The translations under genes were made by a program, and so were the position numbers. This document shows positions 1 through 6,374 of a stretch of DNA of 7,163 nt, piece after piece. The notes below the pieces were generated by a model. It was not told the origin of the DNA. It worked only from the letters and a program-made list of their open reading frames with translations, and made no database searches. Positions within the stretch are counted from its first letter, which is position 1. Each line of letters opens with the position of its first letter. This stretch comes from a bacterium (GTDB taxonomy: Bacteria; Bacteroidota; Ignavibacteria; Kapaibacteriales; UBA2268): positions 1-7,163 of the forward strand of contig JAUHXN010000152.1 in assembly GCA_030426865.1 (NCBI GenBank), given 5' to 3'.

Positions 1-1393
1 TAGCATTAACTAACTCAGAAGGAGTTAAGTTTTCACCATCATGGATACTTAATCTTTCTTTGATAGTACGAGCCATACGTGCTAGACCAACGTTAAATTG
101 TGATCCAAGCTGCTCACCTACTGTTCTAACACGACGATTACCTAAGTGGTCAATATCGTCACCAGTATGTTTAGCTGTATGTAACTCTATAAGTTGTTTA
201 ATGATTTCAACGATATCTGTATTAGTCAAAGTAGTAATAGATTCATCTATATCTAGACCCAAACGGTCATTCAATCTGTATCTACCAACAATACCTAAAT
301 CATATCTCTTGTCGCTGAAAAACAATCTTTCTAATAATAATTCTGCTGTTTCTACATCAGGTGGTTCACTTGATCTTAACGTTCTATATATAGACTCCAA
401 AGCATCATCCCTGTTACGAGAAGTATCTTTAGTAATAGTACGTGCTATAAGTGGCTCATCTGTAGGGTCAATAAAGCCATAAAGCTTAATATCTTCAGCA
501 TCTGATTCTTTTAATTTTTTAAATAACTCTTCGTCTAAAACCATATCTCTAGTAGCAATGATTTCACCAGTAGCCATATCAATAACATCTGATGCAATCT
601 TACGACCAATATGATCATCACCTACTTCATCTAGCTTATAATCGTTAGCTAGTCCAAATAAAGATAAGATATCCTCATCTGAAGAATATCCAATAGCACG
701 AAGTAGTGTAGTAACTGGGAACTTTTTCTTTCTATCGATATACGCATACATAATCTCGTGTATATCAGTAGTAAACTCCACCCATGACCCTCTGAAAGGT
801 ATAATACGAGCAGAATATATTCTTGTCCCATTAGGGTGAACAGCATCGTCAAAGAAAACACCAGGTGAACGGTGTATTTGAGATACAATTACTCTTTCTG
901 CACCATTGATAATAAAAGTACCTTTAGGAGTCATAGAAGGTATGTTACCAAGATAAACTTCTTGTTCAACAGCCTCTATGTAATCTTCAGATTCTTTATC
1001 AGCTTTACTTGATAATCTAAGTTTAGCTTTAAGTGGTTTAGAGTAAGTTAATTCTCTTTCTCTACATTCTTCTTCAGAATATTTAGGTTTTTCTATTGTA
1101 TATTCAATAAATTCTAGTTGAAATATTTCTGAATTATCCAAAATAGGAAAATTTTGATGGAAAGACTGTTGAAGCCCTTTCATCTCTCTTTTGTGAGGAG
1201 GAACTCTTTCTTGTAAGAAGTCGTCATAGGCTTCTACTTGAATGTTCAACAAATCTGGATAATTAGATTTAGAAATATTAGATTTTGCAAAGGTAACTCT
1301 ATCTCTTAGTCTATGAATACCTCTTGAAGTAGATAACTTTGGGTATTTTTGAACTAACGTAGAATTAATAGTTTCCTTAGTAATGGCACTCAT
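1..1393 (-). CDS. rpoB: DNA-directed RNA polymerase subunit beta, N-terminal part (3' end outside window)
   Basis: This is the beta subunit of RNA polymerase, which forms one jaw of the active-site cleft. My translation gives 464 codons open from the ATG to the window edge, about a third of a normal RpoB. Visible family signatures are LGNIPSMTPKGTFIINGAER (residues 148-167), the following VSQIHRSPGVFF (170-181), SARIIPFRGSWVEF (194-207) and DDIDHLGNRRVRTVGEQL (412-429). By comparison with E. coli RpoB, the window stops roughly ten residues before rifampicin cluster I. The start is supported by GGAG ten bases upstream and by the lack of another in-frame ATG before codon 71. The first 40 or so residues are somewhat longer than in Bacteroides-type RpoB. 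The region after GRKIASDV (263-270) lacks the longer insertion I remember from core Bacteroidetes. It is the last gene of the ribosomal protein/RNAP cluster and is separated from rplL by 201 bases holding a terminator and a candidate promoter. Confidence 0.97.
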   Translation of the reverse strand, partial: MSAITKETINSTLVQKYPKLSTSRGIHRLRDRVTFAKSNISKSNYPDLLNIQVEAYDDFLQERVPPHKREMKGLQQSFHQNFPILDNSEIFQLEFIEYTIEKPKYSEEECRERELTYSKPLKAKLRLSSKADKESEDYIEAVEQEVYLGNIPSMTPKGTFIINGAERVIVSQIHRSPGVFFDDAVHPNGTRIYSARIIPFRGSWVEFTTDIHEIMYAYIDRKKKFPVTTLLRAIGYSSDEDILSLFGLANDYKLDEVGDDHIGRKIASDVIDMATGEIIATRDMVLDEELFKKLKESDAEDIKLYGFIDPTDEPLIARTITKDTSRNRDDALESIYRTLRSSEPPDVETAELLLERLFFSDKRYDLGIVGRYRLNDRLGLDIDESITTLTNTDIVEIIKQLIELHTAKHTGDDIDHLGNRRVRTVGEQLGSQFNVGLARMARTIKERLSIHDGENLTPSELVNA

Positions 1394-1422
1394 ATTTGAA
1401 GTACTCCGATTTCTTCGTGTTC

Positions 1423-1450
1423 TTTATACAGGAAAAGGATTTTTTGACAA
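1423..1450 (-). promoter_or_regulatory. Candidate sigma70-type promoter for rpoB
   Basis: On the minus strand a TTGTCA box (1450-1445) is followed after 16 bases by TATAAA (1428-1423), with TG directly before it. Transcription would start near 1416, giving a leader of about 23 bases with a GGAG at 1407-1404. A promoter here makes sense because a strong terminator-like hairpin lies between rplL and this point. It was assigned by motif only. Confidence 0.4.
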
Positions 1451-1480
1451 AGCACCTAACTTAAGGTATTTGGTCAAAAA
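1441..1480. promoter_or_regulatory. 40-bp imperfect dyad in the rpoB leader
   Basis: The arms TTTTTGAC (1441-1448) and GTCAAAAA (1473-1480) are perfectly complementary. Inner pairs ACCT/AGGT (1454-1457 and 1464-1467) surround a six-base centre, with two more A-T pairs between. The candidate -35 box lies in one arm. It could be an operator, or a hairpin in readthrough RNA from rplL. It is not followed by a clean T-run on the minus strand, so it is not an obvious terminator. Confidence 0.4.
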
Positions 1481-1536
1481 ACCCTGAATCTATATCAGAA
1501 TATGTTTTTTATTAGATAAATTTATCAATACTTTTT

Positions 1537-1582
1537 AAAAAAATATATCGACTAAGCGACAATTGTATATCGCTTAGCCGAT
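1537..1582 (-). terminator. Intrinsic terminator or attenuator between rplL and rpoB
   Basis: Arms at 1570-1582 and 1547-1559 form a 13-bp stem with a 10-base loop. The one mismatch on the plus strand becomes a G-U wobble in minus-strand RNA. AUA and a run of seven U (1543-1537) follow. The stem begins 12 bases after the rplL stop. E. coli has an attenuator in the same place that lowers rpoBC expression relative to the ribosomal proteins; an equivalent role here is inferred. Confidence 0.8.
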
Positions 1583-1594
1583 TAATTCTAAGAA

Positions 1595-1972
1595 TTATTT
1601 TAACGTAACTTTAGCACCAGCTTCTTCAAGCTTAGCTTTTAGTTCGTCAGCTTCTGCTTTGTTAGCACCGTCTTTTACGATACATGGAGCAGATTCAACT
1701 TTTTCTTTAGCTTCTTTCAAGCCAAGACCAGTGATTTCTCTAACTGCTTTGATAACATTAAGCTTGCTAGCTCCAATGTCAGTCAATTCTACATCAAAGC
1801 TATCTTTAGCTTCTTCAGCACCAGCAGCTTCTCCGCCGCCAGCAGCAGCCATCATCATTGGTGCAGCAGCACTAACACCGAATTTTTCTTCTAATGCTTC
1901 TTTCAAAGCTGCAGCTTCAACTAATGTTAAAGCACCAATTTGGTCAACTAGTTTTTCAACTATTTCAGACAT
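1595..1972 (-). CDS. rplL: 50S ribosomal protein L7/L12
   Basis: This is the acidic stalk protein that sits as dimers on L10 and recruits and activates translational GTPases. The 125 residues are full length for the family. The N-terminal dimerisation helices are residues 1-33. A flexible Ala/Gly/Met-rich hinge spans about 34-54 (SAAAPMMMAAAGGGEAAG). The globular C-terminal domain (55-125) carries GLGLKEAKEKVE (83-92 and onward) and ends in EEAGAKVTLK. AGGAG lies seven bases before the ATG, the best Shine-Dalgarno in the window, which fits the several-fold higher dose of L12 needed per ribosome. It lies 43 bases after rplJ and is followed at once by a strong terminator-like hairpin. Confidence 0.98.
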   Translation of the reverse strand: MSEIVEKLVDQIGALTLVEAAALKEALEEKFGVSAAAPMMMAAAGGGEAAGAEEAKDSFDVELTDIGASKLNVIKAVREITGLGLKEAKEKVESAPCIVKDGANKAEADELKAKLEEAGAKVTLK

Positions 1973-2015
1973 ATTAAACTCCTAATAAAAAAATATTGTT
2001 TACTATTTAATAAAA

Positions 2016-2546
2016 TTAAGCGACATCGCTTTTTGATTTAACACCTTCGTGAATCACGTAGGCAAGATCACGCATTACTGCACTAATAGCACCGTGAATA
2101 CCAGAAGCTGGTGCGTTGATAGAACCAACGATTGCAGCCATGATATCTTCTTTCGTAGGTAATGAAGCCAATGTTTTAAGCTGAGTATTATCGAAGTATT
2201 TACCATCGATAATAGCTGCTTTCAACTTTGGTCTTTCTTTATCTTCGAAAGCTTTCTTGATGATTTTAGCAGGAGTAACTGGATCTTCATAACCGAAAAC
2301 CATTCCAGAATAACCTTTGAAATCCGTCTCAGGGAAAGCAAAATTCTCATTGCCTTCTATTGCACGACGGAATGCTGTATTCTTTGCAACTTTGTAATCA
2401 AAACCACCTGCACGAAGTTCAGCACGGAACTTATTCGCTTCAGCTACAGTCATGAATTCAAAGTCAATTAGATAAGCAGCACTAGCTTTCTCAAGATATC
2501 CTTTTATCTCTTCGACTATTTGTTTTTTCTTCTCTAATGTAATCAT
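2016..2546 (-). CDS. rplJ: 50S ribosomal protein L10
   Basis: L10 is the base of the ribosomal stalk. Its N-terminal domain binds 23S rRNA next to L11, and its C-terminal helix carries the L12 dimers. At 176 residues it is a normal bacterial L10. The N-terminal globular part includes AAYLIDFEFMTVAEANKFRAE (about 23-43) and the family segment VAKNTAFRRAI (54-64). The C-terminal helix is the SGIHGAISAVMRDLAYVIHEG region (about 148-168). The upstream sequence is a weak AAAGG about eight bases before the ATG. The 91-base gap from rplA contains two small inverted repeats, where L10 family autoregulation would be expected to act. Confidence 0.97.
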   Translation of the reverse strand: MITLEKKKQIVEEIKGYLEKASAAYLIDFEFMTVAEANKFRAELRAGGFDYKVAKNTAFRRAIEGNENFAFPETDFKGYSGMVFGYEDPVTPAKIIKKAFEDKERPKLKAAIIDGKYFDNTQLKTLASLPTKEDIMAAIVGSINAPASGIHGAISAVMRDLAYVIHEGVKSKSDVA

Positions 2547-2566
2547 TGTTTAGTTACCTTTTGTTA

Positions 2567-2599
2567 TCCATTAATGGATTAAATGTAGAAGCATTTAAT
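2567..2599 (-). promoter_or_regulatory. Candidate structured rplJ leader (L10 autoregulation)
   Basis: In the rplA-rplJ gap an 8-bp perfect hairpin (2592-2599 with 2578-2585, loop of six) is followed directly by a 12-base perfect palindrome (2567-2578). Together they end about 20 bases before the rplJ start. In other bacteria the L10-L12 complex binds the rplJ leader to repress translation. I see the structures but do not recognise the known L10-leader kink-turn consensus, so the role is an inference from position. Confidence 0.35.
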
Positions 2600-2637
2600 T
2601 AGAGTGCGTAAATTTTTTGTTTATTTCTATTTTGTAA

Positions 2638-3336
2638 TTAGCTTACTTTAAAACTACTTTCATCTATATTTAAACTAGGTCCCATAGTTGAGCTAACATA
2701 TACATTTCTGATATATTTACCTTTAGCTGACGATGGACGGCTTTTTAATATAGTTTCGTAGAATAAGCTAACATTATCTTTAAGAGCTTCTGCAGAGAAA
2801 GTACATTTGCCAACAGCACCAGCTATATTACCAGATTTGTCAACACGGTACTCTATCTTACCAGCTTTTAACTCTTCAACTGCTTTAGCAACGTCAAAAG
2901 TTACTGTACCAACCTTAGGATTAGGCATAAGTCCACGAGGTCCTAAAACACGACCTAGTTTACCAACTTCACCCATTACATCGGGAGTTGCTACTACAAC
3001 ATCTACGTCAGCCCAGCCAGATTTGATTTTTTCAACGTATTCTTCTAGTCCAGCATAATCTGCACCAGCATCCAAAGCTTCTTTATCTTTAGGAGTTTTA
3101 GCAAAAACTAATACTCTTACAGATTTACCAGTACCATGAGGTAATGATACAGTACCACGGATATTTTGGTCAGATTTACGAGGATCAACCCCTAAGTTCA
3201 TAGAGATTTCGAAAGACTCGTCAAATTTTGCAGATGGGTTCGATTTGATAAATTCAATGGCTTCATCTACGGAATACTTTTTATTCTTGTCTATTTTAGA
3301 CGCAATTGATGCGTACTTTTTACCATGTTTGTTCAT
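2638..3336 (-). CDS. rplA: 50S ribosomal protein L1
   Basis: L1 forms the mobile L1 stalk of the large subunit at the E site and binds 23S rRNA; in many bacteria it also represses its own mRNA. From the ATG at 3336 the product is 232 residues, the usual size. The signature GRVLGPRGLMPNPKVGT lies at about 128-144, and RGTVSLPHGTGKSVRV at about 60-75 is also typical. A TTG four codons upstream (3348) keeps the frame open and would add MENK. I prefer the ATG because a GGA lies seven bases before it and the product then starts like other L1 proteins (MNKHGKKY). The gene lies 30 bases after rplK. Confidence 0.97.
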   Translation of the reverse strand: MNKHGKKYASIASKIDKNKKYSVDEAIEFIKSNPSAKFDESFEISMNLGVDPRKSDQNIRGTVSLPHGTGKSVRVLVFAKTPKDKEALDAGADYAGLEEYVEKIKSGWADVDVVVATPDVMGEVGKLGRVLGPRGLMPNPKVGTVTFDVAKAVEELKAGKIEYRVDKSGNIAGAVGKCTFSAEALKDNVSLFYETILKSRPSSAKGKYIRNVYVSSTMGPSLNIDESSFKVS

Positions 3337-3366
3337 TTTGTTTTCCAATAATTATGTTAGATGAAA

Positions 3367-3792
3367 TTATCCTTTGAAGTTAACGCCCATAGCTCTAGCT
3401 GTACCTTTGATCATATCAACAGCTGAATCCATAGATGTGCAATTCAAATCTTCCATTTTAATTTTAGCTATTTCCTCGCACTGAGCACGAGTGATAACTC
3501 CAACCTTTGTCTTATTGGGCTCACCTGAACCACTTTTCAACTTTAGTATATTCTTTATTAGAACAGCAGCGGGAGGCGATTTGGTAATGAACGTAAACGA
3601 CTTATCTGCATAAAACGTAACTTGCGCAGGAATGATAAGTCCTTTATCATTCTGCGTCATTGCGTTAAATGCTTTTACGAATTCCATACCATTCAAACCT
3701 CTTTGACCGAAAGCAGGACCTACTGGTGGGGCCATTGACGCTTCACCGGCTTTTAACTGCAGCTTGAATGTACCAGCAACTTTTTTAGCCAT
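3367..3792 (-). CDS. rplK: 50S ribosomal protein L11
   Basis: L11 binds the GTPase-associated region of 23S rRNA at the stalk base, takes part in factor binding and is the partner site of thiostrepton. The 141 residues match the family length exactly. The proline-rich N-terminal domain shows APPVGPAFGQRGLNGMEF (21-38). The C-terminal rRNA-binding domain includes SGSGEPNKTKVG, KMEDLNC and KGTARAMGVNFKG at the end. Residue 35 is Gly where the family normally has Ile (NIMEF), and 39 is Val where Cys is common. Both are in the N-terminal domain. AAGAG precedes the start, and the gene follows nusG by 22 bases. Confidence 0.97.
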   Translation of the reverse strand: MAKKVAGTFKLQLKAGEASMAPPVGPAFGQRGLNGMEFVKAFNAMTQNDKGLIIPAQVTFYADKSFTFITKSPPAAVLIKNILKLKSGSGEPNKTKVGVITRAQCEEIAKIKMEDLNCTSMDSAVDMIKGTARAMGVNFKG

Positions 3793-3814
3793 TATAAACT
3801 CTTTTGTTTAAATA

Positions 3815-4396
3815 TTAATTACTATCTGTTGGATTTTCTATTTCAACTTGAGTAAAATCAAGTTCAACAGGAGTTTTACGTCCTAAGATTCCAACTTCTA
3901 CTTTTAATTTTTGTTTTTCGTTATTCACTTCTTTTACAGAGCCAGAGAAAGTGTTGAAAGGACCATCGATTACTTTTACTGGGTCACCAACTTGGAATTG
4001 CGTTTCTACAGTTGCAATATCTTTTCTTTCTTCTAATCTGCCAATTATTCTACTTACTTCATCTTTACGAAGAGGAGTAGCATCATTACGTCGACCAACA
4101 AAGCTAACTACAGAAGGTAAGTTCTGAATAACATCTTGTACTTTAAGGTCTAAAACCGCGTGCAAGATTATATAACCAGGTAGGAAATTCCTTGTTTTAG
4201 TACGACGTTTACCGCCCCTTACTTCGAACACAGTTTCTTCAGGTATGATAACTTCTAATATTCTATCGTCAATCCCAATTCTCTTGGATTCAACTTCTAT
4301 TAAGTTTTTTACCTTAGCTTCGTGTCCCGTAAAAGTACGAATCGCGTACCAATTGGGTTTTTTCCTTTCTTCTTCTATCGCCTGTGGATCGTACAT
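3815..4396 (-). CDS. nusG: Transcription termination/antitermination factor NusG
   Basis: NusG binds the clamp helices of RNA polymerase, stimulates elongation and links polymerase to Rho or to the ribosome through S10. The 193 residues hold the NGN domain (about 14-122), with NWYAIRTFTGHEAKV near its start and FLPGYI at 71-76. The C-terminal KOW domain (about 137-187) carries VGDPVKVIDGPFNTFSGSV, the standard KOW loop. The charged 13-residue head (MYDPQAIEEERKK) is a short extension before the NGN fold. An AAAGAG lies rather far (about 13 bases) before the ATG, and no other in-frame start exists near it. The gene follows secE by 21 bases, the near-universal secE-nusG pairing. Confidence 0.98.
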   Translation of the reverse strand: MYDPQAIEEERKKPNWYAIRTFTGHEAKVKNLIEVESKRIGIDDRILEVIIPEETVFEVRGGKRRTKTRNFLPGYIILHAVLDLKVQDVIQNLPSVVSFVGRRNDATPLRKDEVSRIIGRLEERKDIATVETQFQVGDPVKVIDGPFNTFSGSVKEVNNEKQKLKVEVGILGRKTPVELDFTQVEIENPTDSN

Positions 4397-4417
4397 ATAT
4401 AAATTTTATCTCTTTAC

Positions 4418-4609
4418 TTAGAATGAATCAAATAATGTATTAACGCCTTTAGAGATAATCCAGTCAAAAACTGACACTATCAACGTAATAATCACAGACA
4501 CTACAACGACAATTTGGCTTGACTTCCATAGGTGTTCCCTTGAAGGCCAAGCAACTTTTTTCATCTCTGCAGTTACTTCTTCAGTTACTTTTTTAATTTT
4601 CGCTATCAT
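4418..4609 (-). CDS. secE: Preprotein translocase subunit SecE
   Basis: SecE clamps the two halves of SecY in the inner-membrane translocon. The 63-residue protein is the short single-span form typical of most bacteria outside the enterics. An amphipathic N-terminal helix (1-20) leads into the conserved surface motif EMKKVAWPSREHLWKSS (15-31). One transmembrane helix follows at about 32-54. AAAGAG lies six bases before the ATG. It sits 25 bases after tRNA-Trp, so the tRNA and the mRNA are very probably cut from the same primary transcript. Confidence 0.96.
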   Translation of the reverse strand: MIAKIKKVTEEVTAEMKKVAWPSREHLWKSSQIVVVVSVIITLIVSVFDWIISKGVNTLFDSF

Positions 4610-4634
4610 AAAAAACTCTTTATTTAAAAGTTAG

Positions 4635-4707
4635 CACGGGTGGTAGGACTTGAACCCACAGCCAATGGTTTTGGAGACCACTACTCTACCAATTGAGCTA
4701 CACCCGT
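4635..4707 (-). tRNA. tRNA-Trp (anticodon CCA)
   Basis: This 73-base cloverleaf has a 7-bp acceptor (ACGGGTG/CACCCGT) and a D stem GCTC/GAGT closed by a G-U pair. The anticodon stem is GTGGT/ACCAT around the loop CTCCAAA, and the T loop is TTCAAGT. The discriminator is G. CCA is not encoded. Confidence 0.97.
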
Positions 4708-4738
4708 GTGTAAGTCCATATTTCTACCCTATCATTAG

Positions 4739-4812
<74 letters not shown>

Positions 4813-4822
4813 GCATACACAC

Positions 4823-4828
4823 ATTATA
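4823..4828 (-). promoter_or_regulatory. TATAAT box before tRNA-Thr (candidate operon promoter)
   Basis: A perfect TATAAT preceded by TG lies 10 bases before the tRNA-Thr 5' end, directly after the terminator T-run. I see no good -35 box: the position falls inside the terminator stem. If used, transcription would start about four bases before the mature tRNA end and could serve tRNA-Thr, tRNA-Trp, secE, nusG and the stalk genes. Confidence 0.4.
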
Positions 4829-4831
4829 CAG

Positions 4832-4865
4832 AAAAAAAATTGAGATATTTTTTGTATCTCAATTT
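4832..4865 (-). terminator. Intrinsic terminator between tRNA-Gly and tRNA-Thr
   Basis: An 11-bp perfect stem (4855-4865 with 4837-4847) has a seven-base loop. Minus-strand RNA runs from the stem straight into U residues: eight A on the plus strand at 4832-4839, some of them within the stem. The stem is AT-rich with three G-C pairs, so efficiency is uncertain. It would end the tRNA-Tyr/tRNA-Gly transcript 42 bases after tRNA-Gly. Confidence 0.7.
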
Positions 4866-4906
4866 AAAATTTCTTTTTGCTGGCTGCTCAATCCTGATAG
4901 TTTTAG

Positions 4907-4979
4907 AGCGGGAGACGAGACTCGAACCCGCGACCCTCAGCTTGGAAGGCTGATGCTCTACCAACTGAGCTACTCCCGC
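4907..4979 (-). tRNA. tRNA-Gly (anticodon TCC)
   Basis: This 73-base cloverleaf has a perfect 7-bp acceptor GCGGGAG/CTCCCGC and D stem GCTC/GAGC. The anticodon stem is TCAGC/GCTGA around CTTCCAA, and the T loop is TTCGAGT. The discriminator is U. CCA is not encoded. It lies 24 bases after tRNA-Tyr. Confidence 0.97.
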
Positions 4980-5003
4980 ATGCTACGTATTATCATATAA
5001 TTG

Positions 5004-5086
5004 TGGGCAGGGAAGGATTCGAACCTCCGTAGGGTTGCCCCAGCAGATTTACAGTCTGCCCCGGTTGACCGCTTCGGTACCTGCCC
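5004..5086 (-). tRNA. tRNA-Tyr (anticodon GTA)
   Basis: This 83-base class II tRNA has acceptor GGGCAGG/CCTGCCC. The anticodon stem is GCAGA/TCTGC around CTGTAAA, followed by a long variable arm (TGGGGCAACCCTAC) and T loop TTCGAAT. The discriminator is A. CCA is not encoded. It is the first gene of the minus-strand cluster. Confidence 0.97.
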
Positions 5087-5103
5087 CAATATTATTGAGC
5101 TTA

Positions 5104-5134
5104 CAAAATTAGTGGATTGAAATTTAATATCCAA
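5104..5134 (-). promoter_or_regulatory. Candidate Bacteroidota-type promoter for the tRNA-Tyr/Gly unit
   Basis: The minus strand shows TTG (5134-5132), 20 bases, then TAATTTTG (5111-5104). This matches the TTTG / TAnnTTTG pattern described for the primary sigma factor of Bacteroides-like organisms. The start would fall about 10 bases before tRNA-Tyr. AT-rich DNA makes chance matches likely. Confidence 0.35.
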
Positions 5135-5162
5135 GTTTTTTTGAAAATAATTTCAAATTTTC

Positions 5163-5191
5163 TTGAAATACTATTTTTTCAACTCTAAAAT
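5163..5191 (+). promoter_or_regulatory. Candidate promoter for the btaA-like gene
   Basis: TTGAAA (5163-5168), a spacer of exactly 17 bases, then TAAAAT (5186-5191): a good sigma70-type match. The start would be near 5198, leaving a leader of about 45 bases. The -35 box is also the right half of a dyad (TTTCAA at 5151-5156, TTGAAA at 5163-5168). Confidence 0.45.
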
Positions 5192-5243
5192 ATCATATTT
5201 TGTCAGAACAAGGTTTGCAATCTAAATAAAAGTTTTTGATTAA

Positions 5244-6374
5244 TTGAATTTTTTATTCAAATATTTTGTTAAAGACCAATTAATTTTCAATTCTAGTTGG
5301 GAAGACCCAGCTATTGACAGGAAATTACTCGAGCTTAACACAGAAAGTGATGTACTTACAATAACAAGTGCTGGAGATAATATTCTTGATTATTTACTTG
5401 ATAGCCCTAGTTCAATTACTTCTGTTGATCTTAATCCAGCTCAAAATGCTTTAGCAGAATTAAAAATTGCGACTATCAAGAATACTAGTTACGATACACT
5501 GTTCGATTTGTTCGGATATGGTCAATATGATAAAATAGAACCTTTATTTGATAATTTGAAATCTCAGCTATCCCCTACTTCTTATAATTTCTGGAAAAAG
5601 AGGAAACATTATTTTAGTTCGAAACTTCCTTTTTACCATTATGGTACTTCTGGATTGATTGCTCGTGGGTTTTATTATCATCTTAAGTTAAACAAGAAAC
5701 TTCGAAGCAAAGTTAATGAGATGGTTAATTGCTCTACCCTAGAAGAACAATATTTACTACACTTAGAATTAGAAAATTTACTTTTTCATAATATTATAGC
5801 TAAGTTTCTCTTGAAGAATAAATTTATGCTCTCATTTCTAGGTATCCCAGATGCTCAAGCGAAATTAGTAGAAGTTCATAATGACTATCATAATATGTAT
5901 GATTTTATAGTTGGGTCGCTAAGAACAGTTTTCAAAGAGTTTCCACTTTCGCAAAACTACTTTTGGTACTTATATATAAAAGGACAATATTCTAAGGAGA
6001 CGTGCCCAAATTATCTAAAGGAAGAAAACTTCGAATTATTAAGGCAAAACGTAAGTAAGGTAAATCTGGTCACCGACACTTTCTTCAATCAATTGAAAAA
6101 TAGTCCTGACAATAGCTATTCGCACATCATACTACTAGATCATTTCGATTGGTTCTGGGAAGATAGAGAAACTCAGCTAAAAGTTTGGGTCGAAATAAAG
6201 CGAGTGGCAAAGCCAAAAGCTAAAATACTCTTTCGCTCGGCAGCTAGCAATAGGGAGTATCTAATTCCTGAGATTCGTAATGAGATAGATTATAGAGATG
6301 ACCTCACTAGTGGCTTCACTAATCGTGGTAGAGTAGGCACTTATGGCAGTGTTAACTTTGGAGTGATGAGGTGA
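5244..6374 (+). CDS. btaA: BtaA-like S-adenosylmethionine:diacylglycerol 3-amino-3-carboxypropyltransferase (DUF3419)
   Basis: Members of this family transfer the 3-amino-3-carboxypropyl group of SAM to diacylglycerol, giving diacylglyceryl-homoserine, the first step of betaine-lipid (DGTS) synthesis at the inner membrane. The 376 residues show the family landmarks in order: NSSWEDPAID (16-25), a Rossmann-type SAM site with ITSAGDN (40-46) and SVDLNPAQ (60-67), GIPDAQ (200-205), HIILLDHFDWFW (294-305), ILFRSAA (328-334) and the C-terminal GRVGTYGS (362-369). There is no signal peptide or membrane span, as expected for a soluble enzyme acting on membrane lipid. The start is TTG: an in-frame TAA lies directly before it, and the conserved SSWEDP leaves no later choice. 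The ribosome site is weak. The next gene overlaps by four bases. No btaB methyltransferase is seen, so the final lipid could be DGHS, DGTS (btaB elsewhere) or another product. Confidence 0.85.
   Translation: MNFLFKYFVKDQLIFNSSWEDPAIDRKLLELNTESDVLTITSAGDNILDYLLDSPSSITSVDLNPAQNALAELKIATIKNTSYDTLFDLFGYGQYDKIEPLFDNLKSQLSPTSYNFWKKRKHYFSSKLPFYHYGTSGLIARGFYYHLKLNKKLRSKVNEMVNCSTLEEQYLLHLELENLLFHNIIAKFLLKNKFMLSFLGIPDAQAKLVEVHNDYHNMYDFIVGSLRTVFKEFPLSQNYFWYLYIKGQYSKETCPNYLKEENFELLRQNVSKVNLVTDTFFNQLKNSPDNSYSHIILLDHFDWFWEDRETQLKVWVEIKRVAKPKAKILFRSAASNREYLIPEIRNEIDYRDDLTSGFTNRGRVGTYGSVNFGVMR

Noticed and set aside
60..482. Plus-strand open frame of 140 codons
   Set aside because: It lies antisense to rpoB, whose minus-strand frame is clearly conserved; it is a shadow.
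649..888. Minus-strand open frame of 79 codons inside rpoB
   Set aside because: It is in another frame of the rpoB coding strand, and the rpoB frame reads through with family motifs.
1659..1985. Plus-strand open frame of 108 codons
   Set aside because: It is antisense to rplL; its Ala/Ser/Pro richness mirrors the L12 hinge codons.
2807..3058. Plus-strand open frame of 83 codons
   Set aside because: It is antisense to the most conserved part of rplA and has no support of its own.
3337..3348. TTG start giving L1 four extra residues (MENK)
   Set aside because: The ATG at 3336 has a GGA at proper spacing and gives the normal L1 start and length.
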